Assembly: GCA_030040755.1 (NCBI GenBank)
Contig: JASHTC010000006.1
Location: 1 to 14,119, forward strand
Direction: 5' to 3'
Length of the DNA stretch: 14,119 bases
From: Thermoplasmata archaeon
GTDB lineage: Archaea > Thermoplasmatota > Thermoplasmata > Lutacidiplasmatales > UBA184
In this document: in pieces, positions 1 to 5,995 of the stretch
Layout: each line of letters begins with the position of its first letter
Position numbering within the stretch: the stretch's first letter is position 1
Notes under the pieces: model-generated
The model's input: the letters and a program-made list of their open reading frames with translations, nothing else
Told to the model about the DNA's origin: nothing
Databases searched by the model: none
Position numbers and translations under genes: made by a program

Positions 1-12
1 CGCACCTCGACC

Positions 13-423
13 ATGGTGCGCGTCGCCCAGGAGCGGGTCGCCGACCTGTTCGCGCTCGCGGAACGAGAGTCGGCATCGGGAGCGGGGGGGCTGGCCGACC
101 GGTACGTCCGGCTCGCCCGAAAGATCGGGACCCGGTACAATCTCCGCCTCCCCCCCGAGTACCGCGAGGTATTCTGCCGGGGCTGCTCGTCGTACTGGGT
201 CGAAGGGCGCACCGTGCGGACCCGGCTCCGTCGCGGGCACCGGGTGCGGACCTGTCTACGGTGCGGCCGGGAGCGACGGACGGTCACCCGGACCCGGGTC
301 CGGGCGAGCCAACCCCCCGGGACCCCCCGGGAGGAGGTCGCGTCGGAGGACCCGGTGCTCGTCGGCCCGGTCGAGGAGGAAACCGAGGAACCCGGGGGCG
401 ACGAGGGTTCGGAAGAAGCATAA
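13..423 (+). CDS. rnp4: RNase P protein component 4 (Rpp21/Rpr2 family)
   Basis: Protein subunit of archaeal ribonuclease P, which removes 5' leaders from precursor tRNAs as part of the RNA-protein holoenzyme. The N-terminal half (residues 4-45) reads as the helical region typical of the family (AQERVADLFALAE, then LADRYVRLARKIG). It is followed by a zinc ribbon with two CxxC pairs, C55/C58 and C81/C84, separated by a basic stretch rich in Arg. The last 35 or so residues are an acidic Glu/Gly/Pro tail that I do not recall from the shorter Pyrococcus homologue and that may be lineage-specific. The ATG at 13 matches the usual start of the family, but the frame is open to the window edge, so a longer start upstream cannot be excluded. 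A tRNA gene follows 26 bases after the stop on the same strand. Confidence 0.93.
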   Translation: MVRVAQERVADLFALAERESASGAGGLADRYVRLARKIGTRYNLRLPPEYREVFCRGCSSYWVEGRTVRTRLRRGHRVRTCLRCGRERRTVTRTRVRASQPPGTPREEVASEDPVLVGPVEEETEEPGGDEGSEEA

Positions 424-449
424 GCGCGCTCCGCTCCTCTCCCGCCCGC

Positions 450-532
450 GCCGGGGTGGCCGAGTGGCCAAAGGCGGCAGACTCAAGATCTGCTCTCGCA
501 GGAGTTCCCAGGTTCAAATCCTGGCCCCGGCA
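450..532 (+). tRNA. tRNA-Leu (anticodon CAA)
   Basis: The full cloverleaf can be drawn. The acceptor stem is GCCGGGG (450-456) with CCCCGGC (525-531), and the discriminator is A532. The anticodon stem 477-481/489-493 encloses the loop CTCAAGA with anticodon CAA at 484-486, which reads UUG. The T stem CCAGG/CCTGG encloses TTCAAAT (513-519). The long variable arm (494-507, with a CTC/GAG stem) is the class II form expected of leucine. No intron is seen and CCA is not encoded (genomic GCT follows). I see no TATA-like box in the short gap after rnp4, so it may be transcribed together with that gene. Its 3' end is repeated at 1825-1839. Confidence 0.97.
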
Positions 533-534
533 GC
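520..534 (+). repeat. Candidate attachment site, tRNA-side copy
   Basis: CCTGGCCCCGGCAGC covers the 3' strand of the T stem, the 3' strand of the acceptor stem, the discriminator base and two bases beyond the tRNA. An exact 15-bp direct copy lies at 1825-1839. Archaeal and bacterial tyrosine integrases often recombine in the 3' half of tRNA genes, which leaves the tRNA intact at one end and a partial copy at the other. That geometry is what is seen here. No integrase gene lies between the copies, so the assignment is inference. Confidence 0.45.
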
Positions 535-573
535 TGGCCCGTCGGACGAGCTCACCACGGCGTCGCTTCGGGG

Positions 574-1698
574 TCAGCCCAGGCGTAGACCGCGGGCCAG
601 TGCGTGGTAGTAGGCGATCACCGGCGCCTTGCGGAGCTCGTACTGGCCCCGTGAGATCTTCTTGAGGATCTTCTGGCGAACCAGCCGCCCAATGTACGGA
701 CTTTGGATTCCCAGCGACAGGATCTCGGAGCTACGTAGCCGCGGTCGCCCGACGTCTGCGATCTTGGCAAACGCGCGAATGTCCTCATCCGATGCCGACG
801 CGCATTCTCGTTCGAGCCAGCTCCCGCCCACGTCGAGGGCCTCCGGGACCGAAGCCTGTACTCGCGCGACATCGACGGTGGACCCCTCGATGAACGCCGC
901 GTGCGCCAGGCACTGGACCAGGAAAGGGTAGCCGCGGCTAAGGCGGTGGACGAGTTCGATGGCGTCGGTCGTCCATCCGCCGCGAAGGTCGGCCGCACGT
1001 ATCGGAGCGTTCAGCGCCTCGCCAGTTTCGGACGGTGATAGCTCCCCGATATCAAACCGGCCGGCCGAGAAGACCCTGGCGATCGGGGGGGTGTCGGGCT
1101 GAGACAGACGATCGGCAAGTTCGACCCCACCCGCCACGATCAACACGATCGGAACGCGCCCATGAGTTTCGGCGATCGTCTTGAGCGCACCAAGTCCGCT
1201 CGCGTCCAACAACTCCGCGTCATCGACGCAGATCATCAGAATGCTCCCGTCGGGTAGGGAGTCGATGCACTCTCTCCAGACCGCGAGGCCAGAAGTGGGT
1301 CGAGAGGCCGCGCTTGAGCCCAAAGTGACTCCGGTTCCGGCGATCGACAGCCCGTGCACTCGAGACAGGAACGCGCGAACGCGATCGCCGGCACCGGCCC
1401 GACCCTCCAGCTGTCGAGCTACCTCCTGTACGACGCTGGCCAGAAGTCGGTCCTCGGAGCTGTGGATGCGAAGCGGAATCTCTACCACGATGGCATCGGA
1501 CCGAGCAGCGAGCGTGAGCGCCTCGATCTTTCGGAGTACCGAGGTCTTCCCACTGCCGCGGTACCCGTTTAACAAGAGCGCGGAGTTCCGCCCCAAACGA
1601 CGGGCCAGCTCAAGCGCTTCGCTCGCCCGTCGCAGCACTGCCTCCCGGCCCGCGAATGTGCTGGGAGTCGCCGGCTGGCCGGGCACGTACGGATTCAC
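574..1698 (-). CDS. AAA-type ATPase with C-terminal winged helix (archaeal ATPase / Orc1-Cdc6-like fold)
   Basis: A P-loop ATPase of 374 aa. From the chosen GTG start, residues 2-18 (NPYVPGQPATPSTFAGR) form the lead-in common to archaeal STAND/AAA ATPases. Walker A is GYRGSGKT (45-52), and Walker B is a hydrophobic strand ending in D159-D160. A lid-like segment follows around 214-262, and the last 65 residues (about 308-374) look like a winged-helix domain ending in a basic helix. The role is unknown; members of this group include mobile-element and DNA-associated ATPases. A TTG at 1707 would add three residues. I prefer GTG at 1698 because a TATA box sits about 26 bases upstream of it, which fits a leaderless mRNA. 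Base composition is visibly less GC-rich than the hyf operon, and the gene lies alone between two copies of a tRNA-end repeat, so foreign origin is plausible. Confidence 0.85.
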   Translation of the reverse strand: MNPYVPGQPATPSTFAGREAVLRRASEALELARRLGRNSALLLNGYRGSGKTSVLRKIEALTLAARSDAIVVEIPLRIHSSEDRLLASVVQEVARQLEGRAGAGDRVRAFLSRVHGLSIAGTGVTLGSSAASRPTSGLAVWRECIDSLPDGSILMICVDDAELLDASGLGALKTIAETHGRVPIVLIVAGGVELADRLSQPDTPPIARVFSAGRFDIGELSPSETGEALNAPIRAADLRGGWTTDAIELVHRLSRGYPFLVQCLAHAAFIEGSTVDVARVQASVPEALDVGGSWLERECASASDEDIRAFAKIADVGRPRLRSSEILSLGIQSPYIGRLVRQKILKKISRGQYELRKAPVIAYYHALARGLRLG

Positions 1699-1719
1699 GC
1701 TCGGCAATAATTTGTTTTG

Positions 1720-1737
1720 TTATATAACGTTATATAA
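1720..1737 (-). promoter_or_regulatory. Perfect palindromic double TATA box upstream of the ATPase gene
   Basis: TTATATAACGTTATATAA is identical to its own reverse complement: two TTATATAA boxes joined by CG. The ATPase-proximal box is centred about 25 bases upstream of the GTG at 1698, the expected distance for an archaeal promoter giving a leaderless transcript. Because it is symmetrical, it could also fire rightwards or serve as an operator for a dimeric regulator. It is by far the most AT-rich spot in the window. Confidence 0.75.
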
Positions 1738-1740
1738 TTA

Positions 1741-1748
1741 AAGAAAAA
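1741..1748 (-). terminator. Candidate oligo-T terminator downstream of the cyclase gene
   Basis: Read on the minus strand, this is TTTTTCTT after a GC-rich stretch. Archaeal RNA polymerase stops at such T-rich tracts without needing a hairpin. It lies about 255 bases past the cyclase stop and immediately upstream of the next promoter, where it would insulate the ATPase gene. A long 3' UTR would be implied, so confidence is modest. Confidence 0.35.
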
Positions 1749-1824
1749 CGGCGGGCGGGGGCGGAGGCATGATCCCAGTGTCTCGGTTAAGTCGGCAGGC
1801 CGGAACTGGAACTTTTTGGCCATG

Positions 1825-1839
1825 CCTGGCCCCGGCAGC
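1825..1839 (+). repeat. Candidate attachment site, distal copy of the tRNA-Leu end
   Basis: An exact 15-bp direct copy of 520-534 (T-stem 3' strand through two bases beyond the tRNA). It is not part of any tRNA: the sequence upstream (GGCCATG) has no T loop. The unit between the copies is 1305 bp and contains only the ATPase gene with its AT-rich promoter. Chance identity is possible because the motif is GC-rich, but the boundaries match those of typical tRNA attachment sites. Confidence 0.45.
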
Positions 1840-2003
1840 CTCTTCGCCCCCAGGGTCCGAGTGCACCGGGCCGTACGACTCAGGCCCGGGGGAGGACGGC
1901 GCGCTCGGGCAACGGTACCCCGACCTAGTGTATTCCTCTCGGTCCCGGACCCACCCGACACCGGGGACCGGTCGAAGGATGTTCGGTCGGGTCGGGTTCC
2001 GGT

Positions 2004-3989
2004 TCAATCGCTGCCGGGGGCCGCCTTCCGATTCTCTGGTGGCACGCCCTCGGACGCCCGGGCCCACCTCACCTCAGTCGGAAGGTGCGCTTTCGAGAGC
2101 ATCGACCGGAATCTCGGATCCCCCCGAATGGAGTCGAAGGCGATATCCTGATAATTGATCCACAGGGACCGAGCCCCGTAACCCGTGTCGCGTTCCAACA
2201 ACTCGATGGCCTTCTCCCGGTCCCCCAGGGCGGCATAGCCCTCCGCGAGCCACTCCGGACTGACGTAGGCGGTTCGGGAGGTCTCCTCCATCTCCTTCAG
2301 AATGCGTCGTGCCTCGTCAGGCCGGCCGCCATGGGCCCATAGAACCGCTCGGGTCCATTGAGCCCACCGGCCCAAGGGGCCTTCGGCGAGGTCCGCCTCC
2401 CGGAGGGCGTCCGCCTTCCGGCCGGCTTGGGCGTAGATGAGGCCGAGGGCAAGGTGCATGACGGGACGCTCGGGGGTCTGGCCTTGCCAACGCTTGGCGA
2501 GTGCGACGGCCGAGTCGAAGTCTCCGGCGAGGCAGAGCGACATCCACAGGGCAAAGTGACGGACCCCGAAGAGTGGGTCGAGCTCCACGGTGGTCCGGAA
2601 CTCCTTCACCGCGTCGCCGTACCTCCCGATCGTCTTCAGGAGCTCCCCATGCCAAAAGTGGGCGGCTGCATTGCTCGGATTGAGCGAGATGGCTCGCTGG
2701 AACTCGGCCTCCGCGACGGCCCAATCGTTGTCGCGTTGGAGGGCCAGATTGCCGCGCGCCGTGTGGGCATCGGAGGAGTCGGGGCTGAGCTCGAGCGCCC
2801 GGGTGATGAGATCCCGGGCCCGAGGAAACGCCTCGTCCGCCGCGAGAGCGTCGCCCGCGAGACCGATCAACACGTTCGCCAGGGCCGCGTAGGGGTCGGG
2901 GAAGCGGGGGTCCTTACGGATCGCTTCCTCGAAGTAGGAGATCGACTCCAGCATGCCCTCGTGAGCCCCGCGAGCGGCATGGACCCCTTGGAGGTAGAGC
3001 TCGTAGGCCCCCAGGTCGCTCGTGGGCTCCTTGCGGATCTCCTCCCGCTCCGGGCCGAGGAGCTCGAGCCGAAGCGCGCCCGCCGTCCGTTCGGCCACCT
3101 CCGTCTGGACCGCGAAAACGTCGTCCAGGTTGCGGTCGTAGCTGTCCGCCCACATATGGTCCTGAGTGTTGACGTCGATGAGCTGCAAGGTGATTCGCAG
3201 TCGATTCCCCGCCTTCCGCACGCTGCCCTCGAGCACCGACGTGACGCCGAGCTCGGTGCCGATCTGAGCCACGGTCTTCGACGTGGACTTGTACTGGCCG
3301 ACCGAAGTGCGTGCGATAACCCGGAGACTCCGGATCTTGGACAGTGCGCTGATCAGCTCCTCGGTGAGCCCGTCCGCGAAGTACTCGTCCTTGGGGTCGG
3401 GGCTGATGTTCGCCAGGGGAAGGACCGCGAGTCGACTCCGCGAAACCCCGCCGGACGGGACCTCGGGCGCCTCCCACGGTACGCTCACCCGGTAGATGTC
3501 GATCGGCAGGACGACATGCTTGAGGGCCGTCGGCGCGAGCTTCTCGAGCCGGTTCGGGATCTTGTTTCGAATCTGGTCGAAAACCTGGCCCGAAATGCAG
3601 ATCCCTCCGGGAGCCGCGAGTGGCTCGACGCGGGAGGCGATGTTCACCGCGTCTCCGAAGATATCGGACTCGCGTTGTTCGACGTCCCCCAGATGAACGC
3701 CAATGCGGAGCAGGATGGGGCGGACCCCCGGCTGCGCGTTCCGCTCGTGCAGGTGTTGCTGGATGTCGATCGCACACTGGACGGCCCGCAGCGCGCTATC
3801 GAACTCCGCCAGGAATCCGTCGCCCATCGATTTGATCTCGCGGCCCTGGTGGGCCGCGAAGAGGGGACGGACGATGCCAGCCTGCTCGTCCCGGAGTCGG
3901 AGCGCCTCCGATTCGTCGGCCTGGGCCGCGGCGGTCGAGCCGACCATGTCGGTGAACATGATGGCCGAAAGGCGGCGGACCGACGCCAC
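2004..3989 (-). CDS. Class III adenylate cyclase fused to TolB-like domain and TPR repeats
   Basis: A 661-aa predicted soluble protein. Residues 1-175 form a class III nucleotide cyclase domain with the full catalytic set: metal-binding D14 (in FTDMVGST) and D57 (in SMGDGF), the substrate-selecting pair K53 and D109 that favours ATP, and transition-state residues N116 and R120 (GDAVNIASR). It should therefore make cAMP, presumably as a dimer. Residues from about 184 to 310 match the TolB-like domain often placed after such cyclases (SRLAVLPLANISPDPKDEYF). The remainder, to about 640, is a series of TPR helices. No membrane segment is seen. The GTG start at 3989 keeps the whole cyclase strand and lies about 24 bases from a TATA box, so the mRNA looks leaderless. 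This architecture is mainly bacterial, so I suspect transfer. It is divergently arranged with the Hyf-like operon. Confidence 0.93.
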   Translation of the reverse strand: MASVRRLSAIMFTDMVGSTAAAQADESEALRLRDEQAGIVRPLFAAHQGREIKSMGDGFLAEFDSALRAVQCAIDIQQHLHERNAQPGVRPILLRIGVHLGDVEQRESDIFGDAVNIASRVEPLAAPGGICISGQVFDQIRNKIPNRLEKLAPTALKHVVLPIDIYRVSVPWEAPEVPSGGVSRSRLAVLPLANISPDPKDEYFADGLTEELISALSKIRSLRVIARTSVGQYKSTSKTVAQIGTELGVTSVLEGSVRKAGNRLRITLQLIDVNTQDHMWADSYDRNLDDVFAVQTEVAERTAGALRLELLGPEREEIRKEPTSDLGAYELYLQGVHAARGAHEGMLESISYFEEAIRKDPRFPDPYAALANVLIGLAGDALAADEAFPRARDLITRALELSPDSSDAHTARGNLALQRDNDWAVAEAEFQRAISLNPSNAAAHFWHGELLKTIGRYGDAVKEFRTTVELDPLFGVRHFALWMSLCLAGDFDSAVALAKRWQGQTPERPVMHLALGLIYAQAGRKADALREADLAEGPLGRWAQWTRAVLWAHGGRPDEARRILKEMEETSRTAYVSPEWLAEGYAALGDREKAIELLERDTGYGARSLWINYQDIAFDSIRGDPRFRSMLSKAHLPTEVRWARASEGVPPENRKAAPGSD

Positions 3990-4008
3990 AGCGCGAAAAC
4001 CGCTTCGG

Positions 4009-4017
4009 TTAGATTAA
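4009..4017 (-). promoter_or_regulatory. TATA box of the cyclase gene
   Basis: On the minus strand this reads TTAATCTAA in otherwise GC-rich sequence, centred about 24 bases upstream of the GTG at 3989. That spacing puts transcription initiation at or within a few bases of the start codon, and I see no Shine-Dalgarno motif before it. It supports both a leaderless transcript and the chosen start. Confidence 0.6.
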
Positions 4018-4272
4018 GGGCCCTGCCCGCCCGAATCGTTCCGAGGCGACCAAAACGGGGCCGGTCGACCGAACTCGGGACCTTCGCGACGCACCATCCG
4101 GAACCCGAAGTTTTGGCGGATAATCCCGGCCCCGCGTCGGAGCTCCGTTCATGTCCGAGCCCCATCCCCCTCGGTCGGCGCCGGGGGGCCGCGGTCCGCG
4201 CGGGAATTCCCCGCCAGCACGGACGGTCGGCCGACCTGCCCACATCCTCCGTCCATTCCATGATGCTCGAAC

Positions 4273-4304
4273 GGTACGGCTAAGTACTCCCGCAGTTCCG
4301 TACC
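4273..4304 (+). promoter_or_regulatory. Inverted repeat framing a possible hyf-operon promoter
   Basis: GGTACGG (4273-4279) and CCGTACC (4298-4304) are exact inverted copies separated by 18 bases. The spacer contains CTAAGTA (4280-4286), the nearest thing to a TATA element upstream of hyfC. If used, it would start transcription near 4308 and leave an 80-base leader. The repeat could be an operator overlapping the promoter, or just a hairpin. The TATA match is weak. Confidence 0.3.
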
Positions 4305-4375
4305 CCCTGGCGGAGGCGTCCGCCAGCCGGGCTCCCGGCGAACCGCCCTCGGGCCAATGACGCCTGCTCCCGAAA

Positions 4376-4382
4376 GGGGGAG
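4376..4382 (+). promoter_or_regulatory. Ribosome-binding site of hyfC
   Basis: GGGGGAG lies 8 bases before the ATG at 4391, matching the CCUCC-type end of archaeal 16S rRNA. It fixes the hyfC start and shows that this mRNA, unlike that of the cyclase, is read with a leader. Confidence 0.6.
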
Positions 4383-4390
4383 TAGGCAGC

Positions 4391-5347
4391 ATGGACCCGA
4401 CCGAGCAGGCAGTCAACGTCATCCAGGCGGCGACCGTCCTTCTGCTCTCTCCCTTGCTCGCGGGGGTCTCCGCGCGGGCCAAGGCGTGGACAGAGTCCCG
4501 CACCGGTCCCTCCATCTTCCAACCGTACTTCGACCTCGCGAAGTACCTCCGGAAGGAGACCCTGGTGCCCGAGGGGTCCTCGAGGGTATTCTACACGGCC
4601 CCGGTCCTCGCGTTCGGTACCTACCTACTGATCTCGGTCGTCGTCCCGATCATCACGCCGTACCCCCTCCCGTACGCCCCGACGGTGGACTTCCTGGGGG
4701 GCGGGCTTCTCTTCGGCCTCGCCGGGGCCGTTACCCTGCTCGCGGCGCTCGACTCGGGGAGCAACTACACGGCGCTGGGGGCCAGTCGGACGGTCTCCTT
4801 CGCCGCGTTCGCTGAACCCACGCTGATCGTGGTGTTCTTCGCGGTCGCGATCATCACCGGGACCAACAACCCGTACGTCACGAACGATCTGCTGACGTCG
4901 TCGACGTCCGCCTACCTTTCGGCGACCCATCTGCTCGTCACGGGGGCGTTCTTCCTGCTCCTTCTCGTGGAGATCGGCCGACTTCCGGTCGAGAGTGCCG
5001 GCCTGATGGAGTTCGGCATGCTCGAGGACGGCCGGCTCTACGAGCACTCGGGCCGACTCCTCGGGATCCTCCGGTGGAACGGCTGGATGAAGCAGTTCCT
5101 CCTCTGTTCGGTCTTCCTCAACGTCTTCGCGGTGCCGTGGGGGATGTTCGCGCAGCCCACGGTGCTCGGCGCGGTCGGAAACATCGGGATACTCCTCCTC
5201 AAGCTGCTGCTGCTCGTCGGGGTTCTCGCCCTCATCGAAGCGACCGTCGCCAAGGTCCGGCTGTTCAAGATCCGGGATTTCCTGGCGCTGTCGTTCTCGC
5301 TGGCCATCCTCTCGGTCTTCGCGTTCGCGGTCCTGGGGGTTCCCTAG
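4391..5347 (+). CDS. hyfC: Hydrogenase-4 component C / NuoH-like membrane subunit
   Basis: Integral membrane subunit (318 aa, close to the roughly 320 aa usual for HyfC/HycD) that joins the hydrophilic electron-transfer arm to the ion-pumping arm in hydrogenase-4, formate hydrogenlyase and related complexes. It is homologous to NuoH of complex I. Family marks include R37-TGPSIFQPYFDLAKYLRKE in the first cytoplasmic loop, DSGSNYTALGASR (121-133), EIGRLPVES (194-202) with acidic residues of the kind found in the proton-access loop, and AKVRLFKIRDFL near the C-terminus. About eight hydrophobic segments are visible. The start is set by a good Shine-Dalgarno 8 bases upstream. This is the first gene of a six-gene operon, and hyfE begins on the next base after its stop. 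Confidence 0.93.
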   Translation: MDPTEQAVNVIQAATVLLLSPLLAGVSARAKAWTESRTGPSIFQPYFDLAKYLRKETLVPEGSSRVFYTAPVLAFGTYLLISVVVPIITPYPLPYAPTVDFLGGGLLFGLAGAVTLLAALDSGSNYTALGASRTVSFAAFAEPTLIVVFFAVAIITGTNNPYVTNDLLTSSTSAYLSATHLLVTGAFFLLLLVEIGRLPVESAGLMEFGMLEDGRLYEHSGRLLGILRWNGWMKQFLLCSVFLNVFAVPWGMFAQPTVLGAVGNIGILLLKLLLLVGVLALIEATVAKVRLFKIRDFLALSFSLAILSVFAFAVLGVP

Positions 5348-5995
5348 ATGATCCCCACGAGCGAGGTGGTCGCGTTCGTGGGAGTCGGCGTCCTCCTGAC
5401 CGCCCTCTTCCTGCAGTCGGAGTCGTTCGTCAATCCGCTCATCCAAGGGATCGCCGTTCAGTCCCTCCTGCTCGCCGTCCTGCTGAGCTGGCTCGCCTGG
5501 ACCGAGCGGAGCGTCGACCTCGCGCTCCTCGCCGGATTGACGGTCGTCGTCCGGGCGCTCGTCATCCCCGGCGTGCTCCGACGGCAGATCCGGGCCTTTC
5601 GCTGGCGCAGCCGGGAGATCCATGCGGCGAACCGCGTGACCGGCCACGCGCTCGCGGCCGTGGCCGCGGCGATCGTGGCGTGGTTCGTTTTCCAGCAGAC
5701 GCTCGCCTCCGTCTTCCCGGAGCCCGGCGCGGCCCTCCCGTTCGTCCTCCTCGTCCAGGGGCTCCTGATGCTCGCGACCCGGTCGAACACTCTCGTCCAG
5801 GTCATCGGGTATCTGGAGGAGGAGAACGCGATCGTCTACGCGGGCGCGCTCTTCGCGAGCGCGTTCCCGCTCTTCGTGGAAGTCGTCGTCTTCCTGGACG
5901 TGCTCGGGGTGGTGCTCGTCGGGATCATCCTGTCCATCCAGCGTGACGTCACCGGCTCGCCCGAGGAAGCCGGTCTCGAGGAGTTGGCCGGATGA
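5348..5995 (+). CDS. hyfE: Hydrogenase-4 component E (NuoK-like membrane subunit)
   Basis: Small membrane subunit of 215 aa, almost exactly the length of E. coli HyfE. Hydrophobic helices cover most of the chain. The segment around residues 145-175 (LVQGLLMLATRSNTLVQVIG, then YLEEENAIVYAG) carries the acidic residues next to membrane helices that mark the family, followed by the helix FVEVVVFLDVLGVVLVGIIL. The C-terminal tail is short and acidic. HyfE-type proteins sit between the NuoH-like subunit and the antiporter-like subunits and help carry the proton path. The ATG follows the hyfC stop directly, and its own TGA overlaps the hyfF ATG in an ATGA, a sign of coupled translation. Confidence 0.9.
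   Translation: MIPTSEVVAFVGVGVLLTALFLQSESFVNPLIQGIAVQSLLLAVLLSWLAWTERSVDLALLAGLTVVVRALVIPGVLRRQIRAFRWRSREIHAANRVTGHALAAVAAAIVAWFVFQQTLASVFPEPGAALPFVLLVQGLLMLATRSNTLVQVIGYLEEENAIVYAGALFASAFPLFVEVVVFLDVLGVVLVGIILSIQRDVTGSPEEAGLEELAG

Larger units (their letters stand above)
1699..2003. other. Intergenic region between ATPase and cyclase genes
   Basis: About 300 bases with no convincing gene. It holds the palindromic TATA box (1720-1737), a minus-strand T-rich run (1741-1748) and the second copy of the tRNA-Leu end (1825-1839). A minus-strand frame starting ATG at 1823 begins with the residues MAKKFQFRPADLTETLG, but it soon turns into proline-rich and then promoter sequence. I do not call it. 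No structured RNA was recognised. Confidence 0.6.
4020..4390. other. Divergent intergenic region between cyclase and Hyf-like operon
   Basis: About 370 bases without a believable gene; the frames that cross it are Arg/Pro-rich and lack family features. It holds a 7-bp inverted repeat around an AT-richer patch (4273-4304) and the ribosome-binding site of hyfC near its right end. The rest is GC-rich with nothing recognised. A long 5' leader on the hyf transcript is likely if the promoter is near 4280. Confidence 0.6.

Noticed and set aside
535..1824. Integrase or other recombinase gene inside the candidate tRNA-bounded islet
   Set aside because: The only coding region there is the ATPase. No tyrosine or serine recombinase motifs were seen in any frame, so mobility could not be shown.
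1769..2158. Plus-strand frame of 129 codons downstream of the symmetrical TATA box
   Set aside because: It runs into the antisense of the cyclase gene, has no family features and no ribosome-binding site. At best a non-coding transcript could start here.
2358..4283. Plus-strand open frame of 641 codons opposite the cyclase gene
   Set aside because: It is the mirror of the cyclase coding sequence in GC-rich DNA. The cyclase strand has full catalytic motifs and TPRs, while this frame has no recognisable domain.
4625..5647. Minus-strand open frame of 340 codons, rich in Glu, Asp and Arg, opposite hyfC and hyfE
   Set aside because: Its highly charged, repetitive composition is what antisense of membrane-protein codons gives in GC-rich DNA. 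The plus-strand genes are certain.
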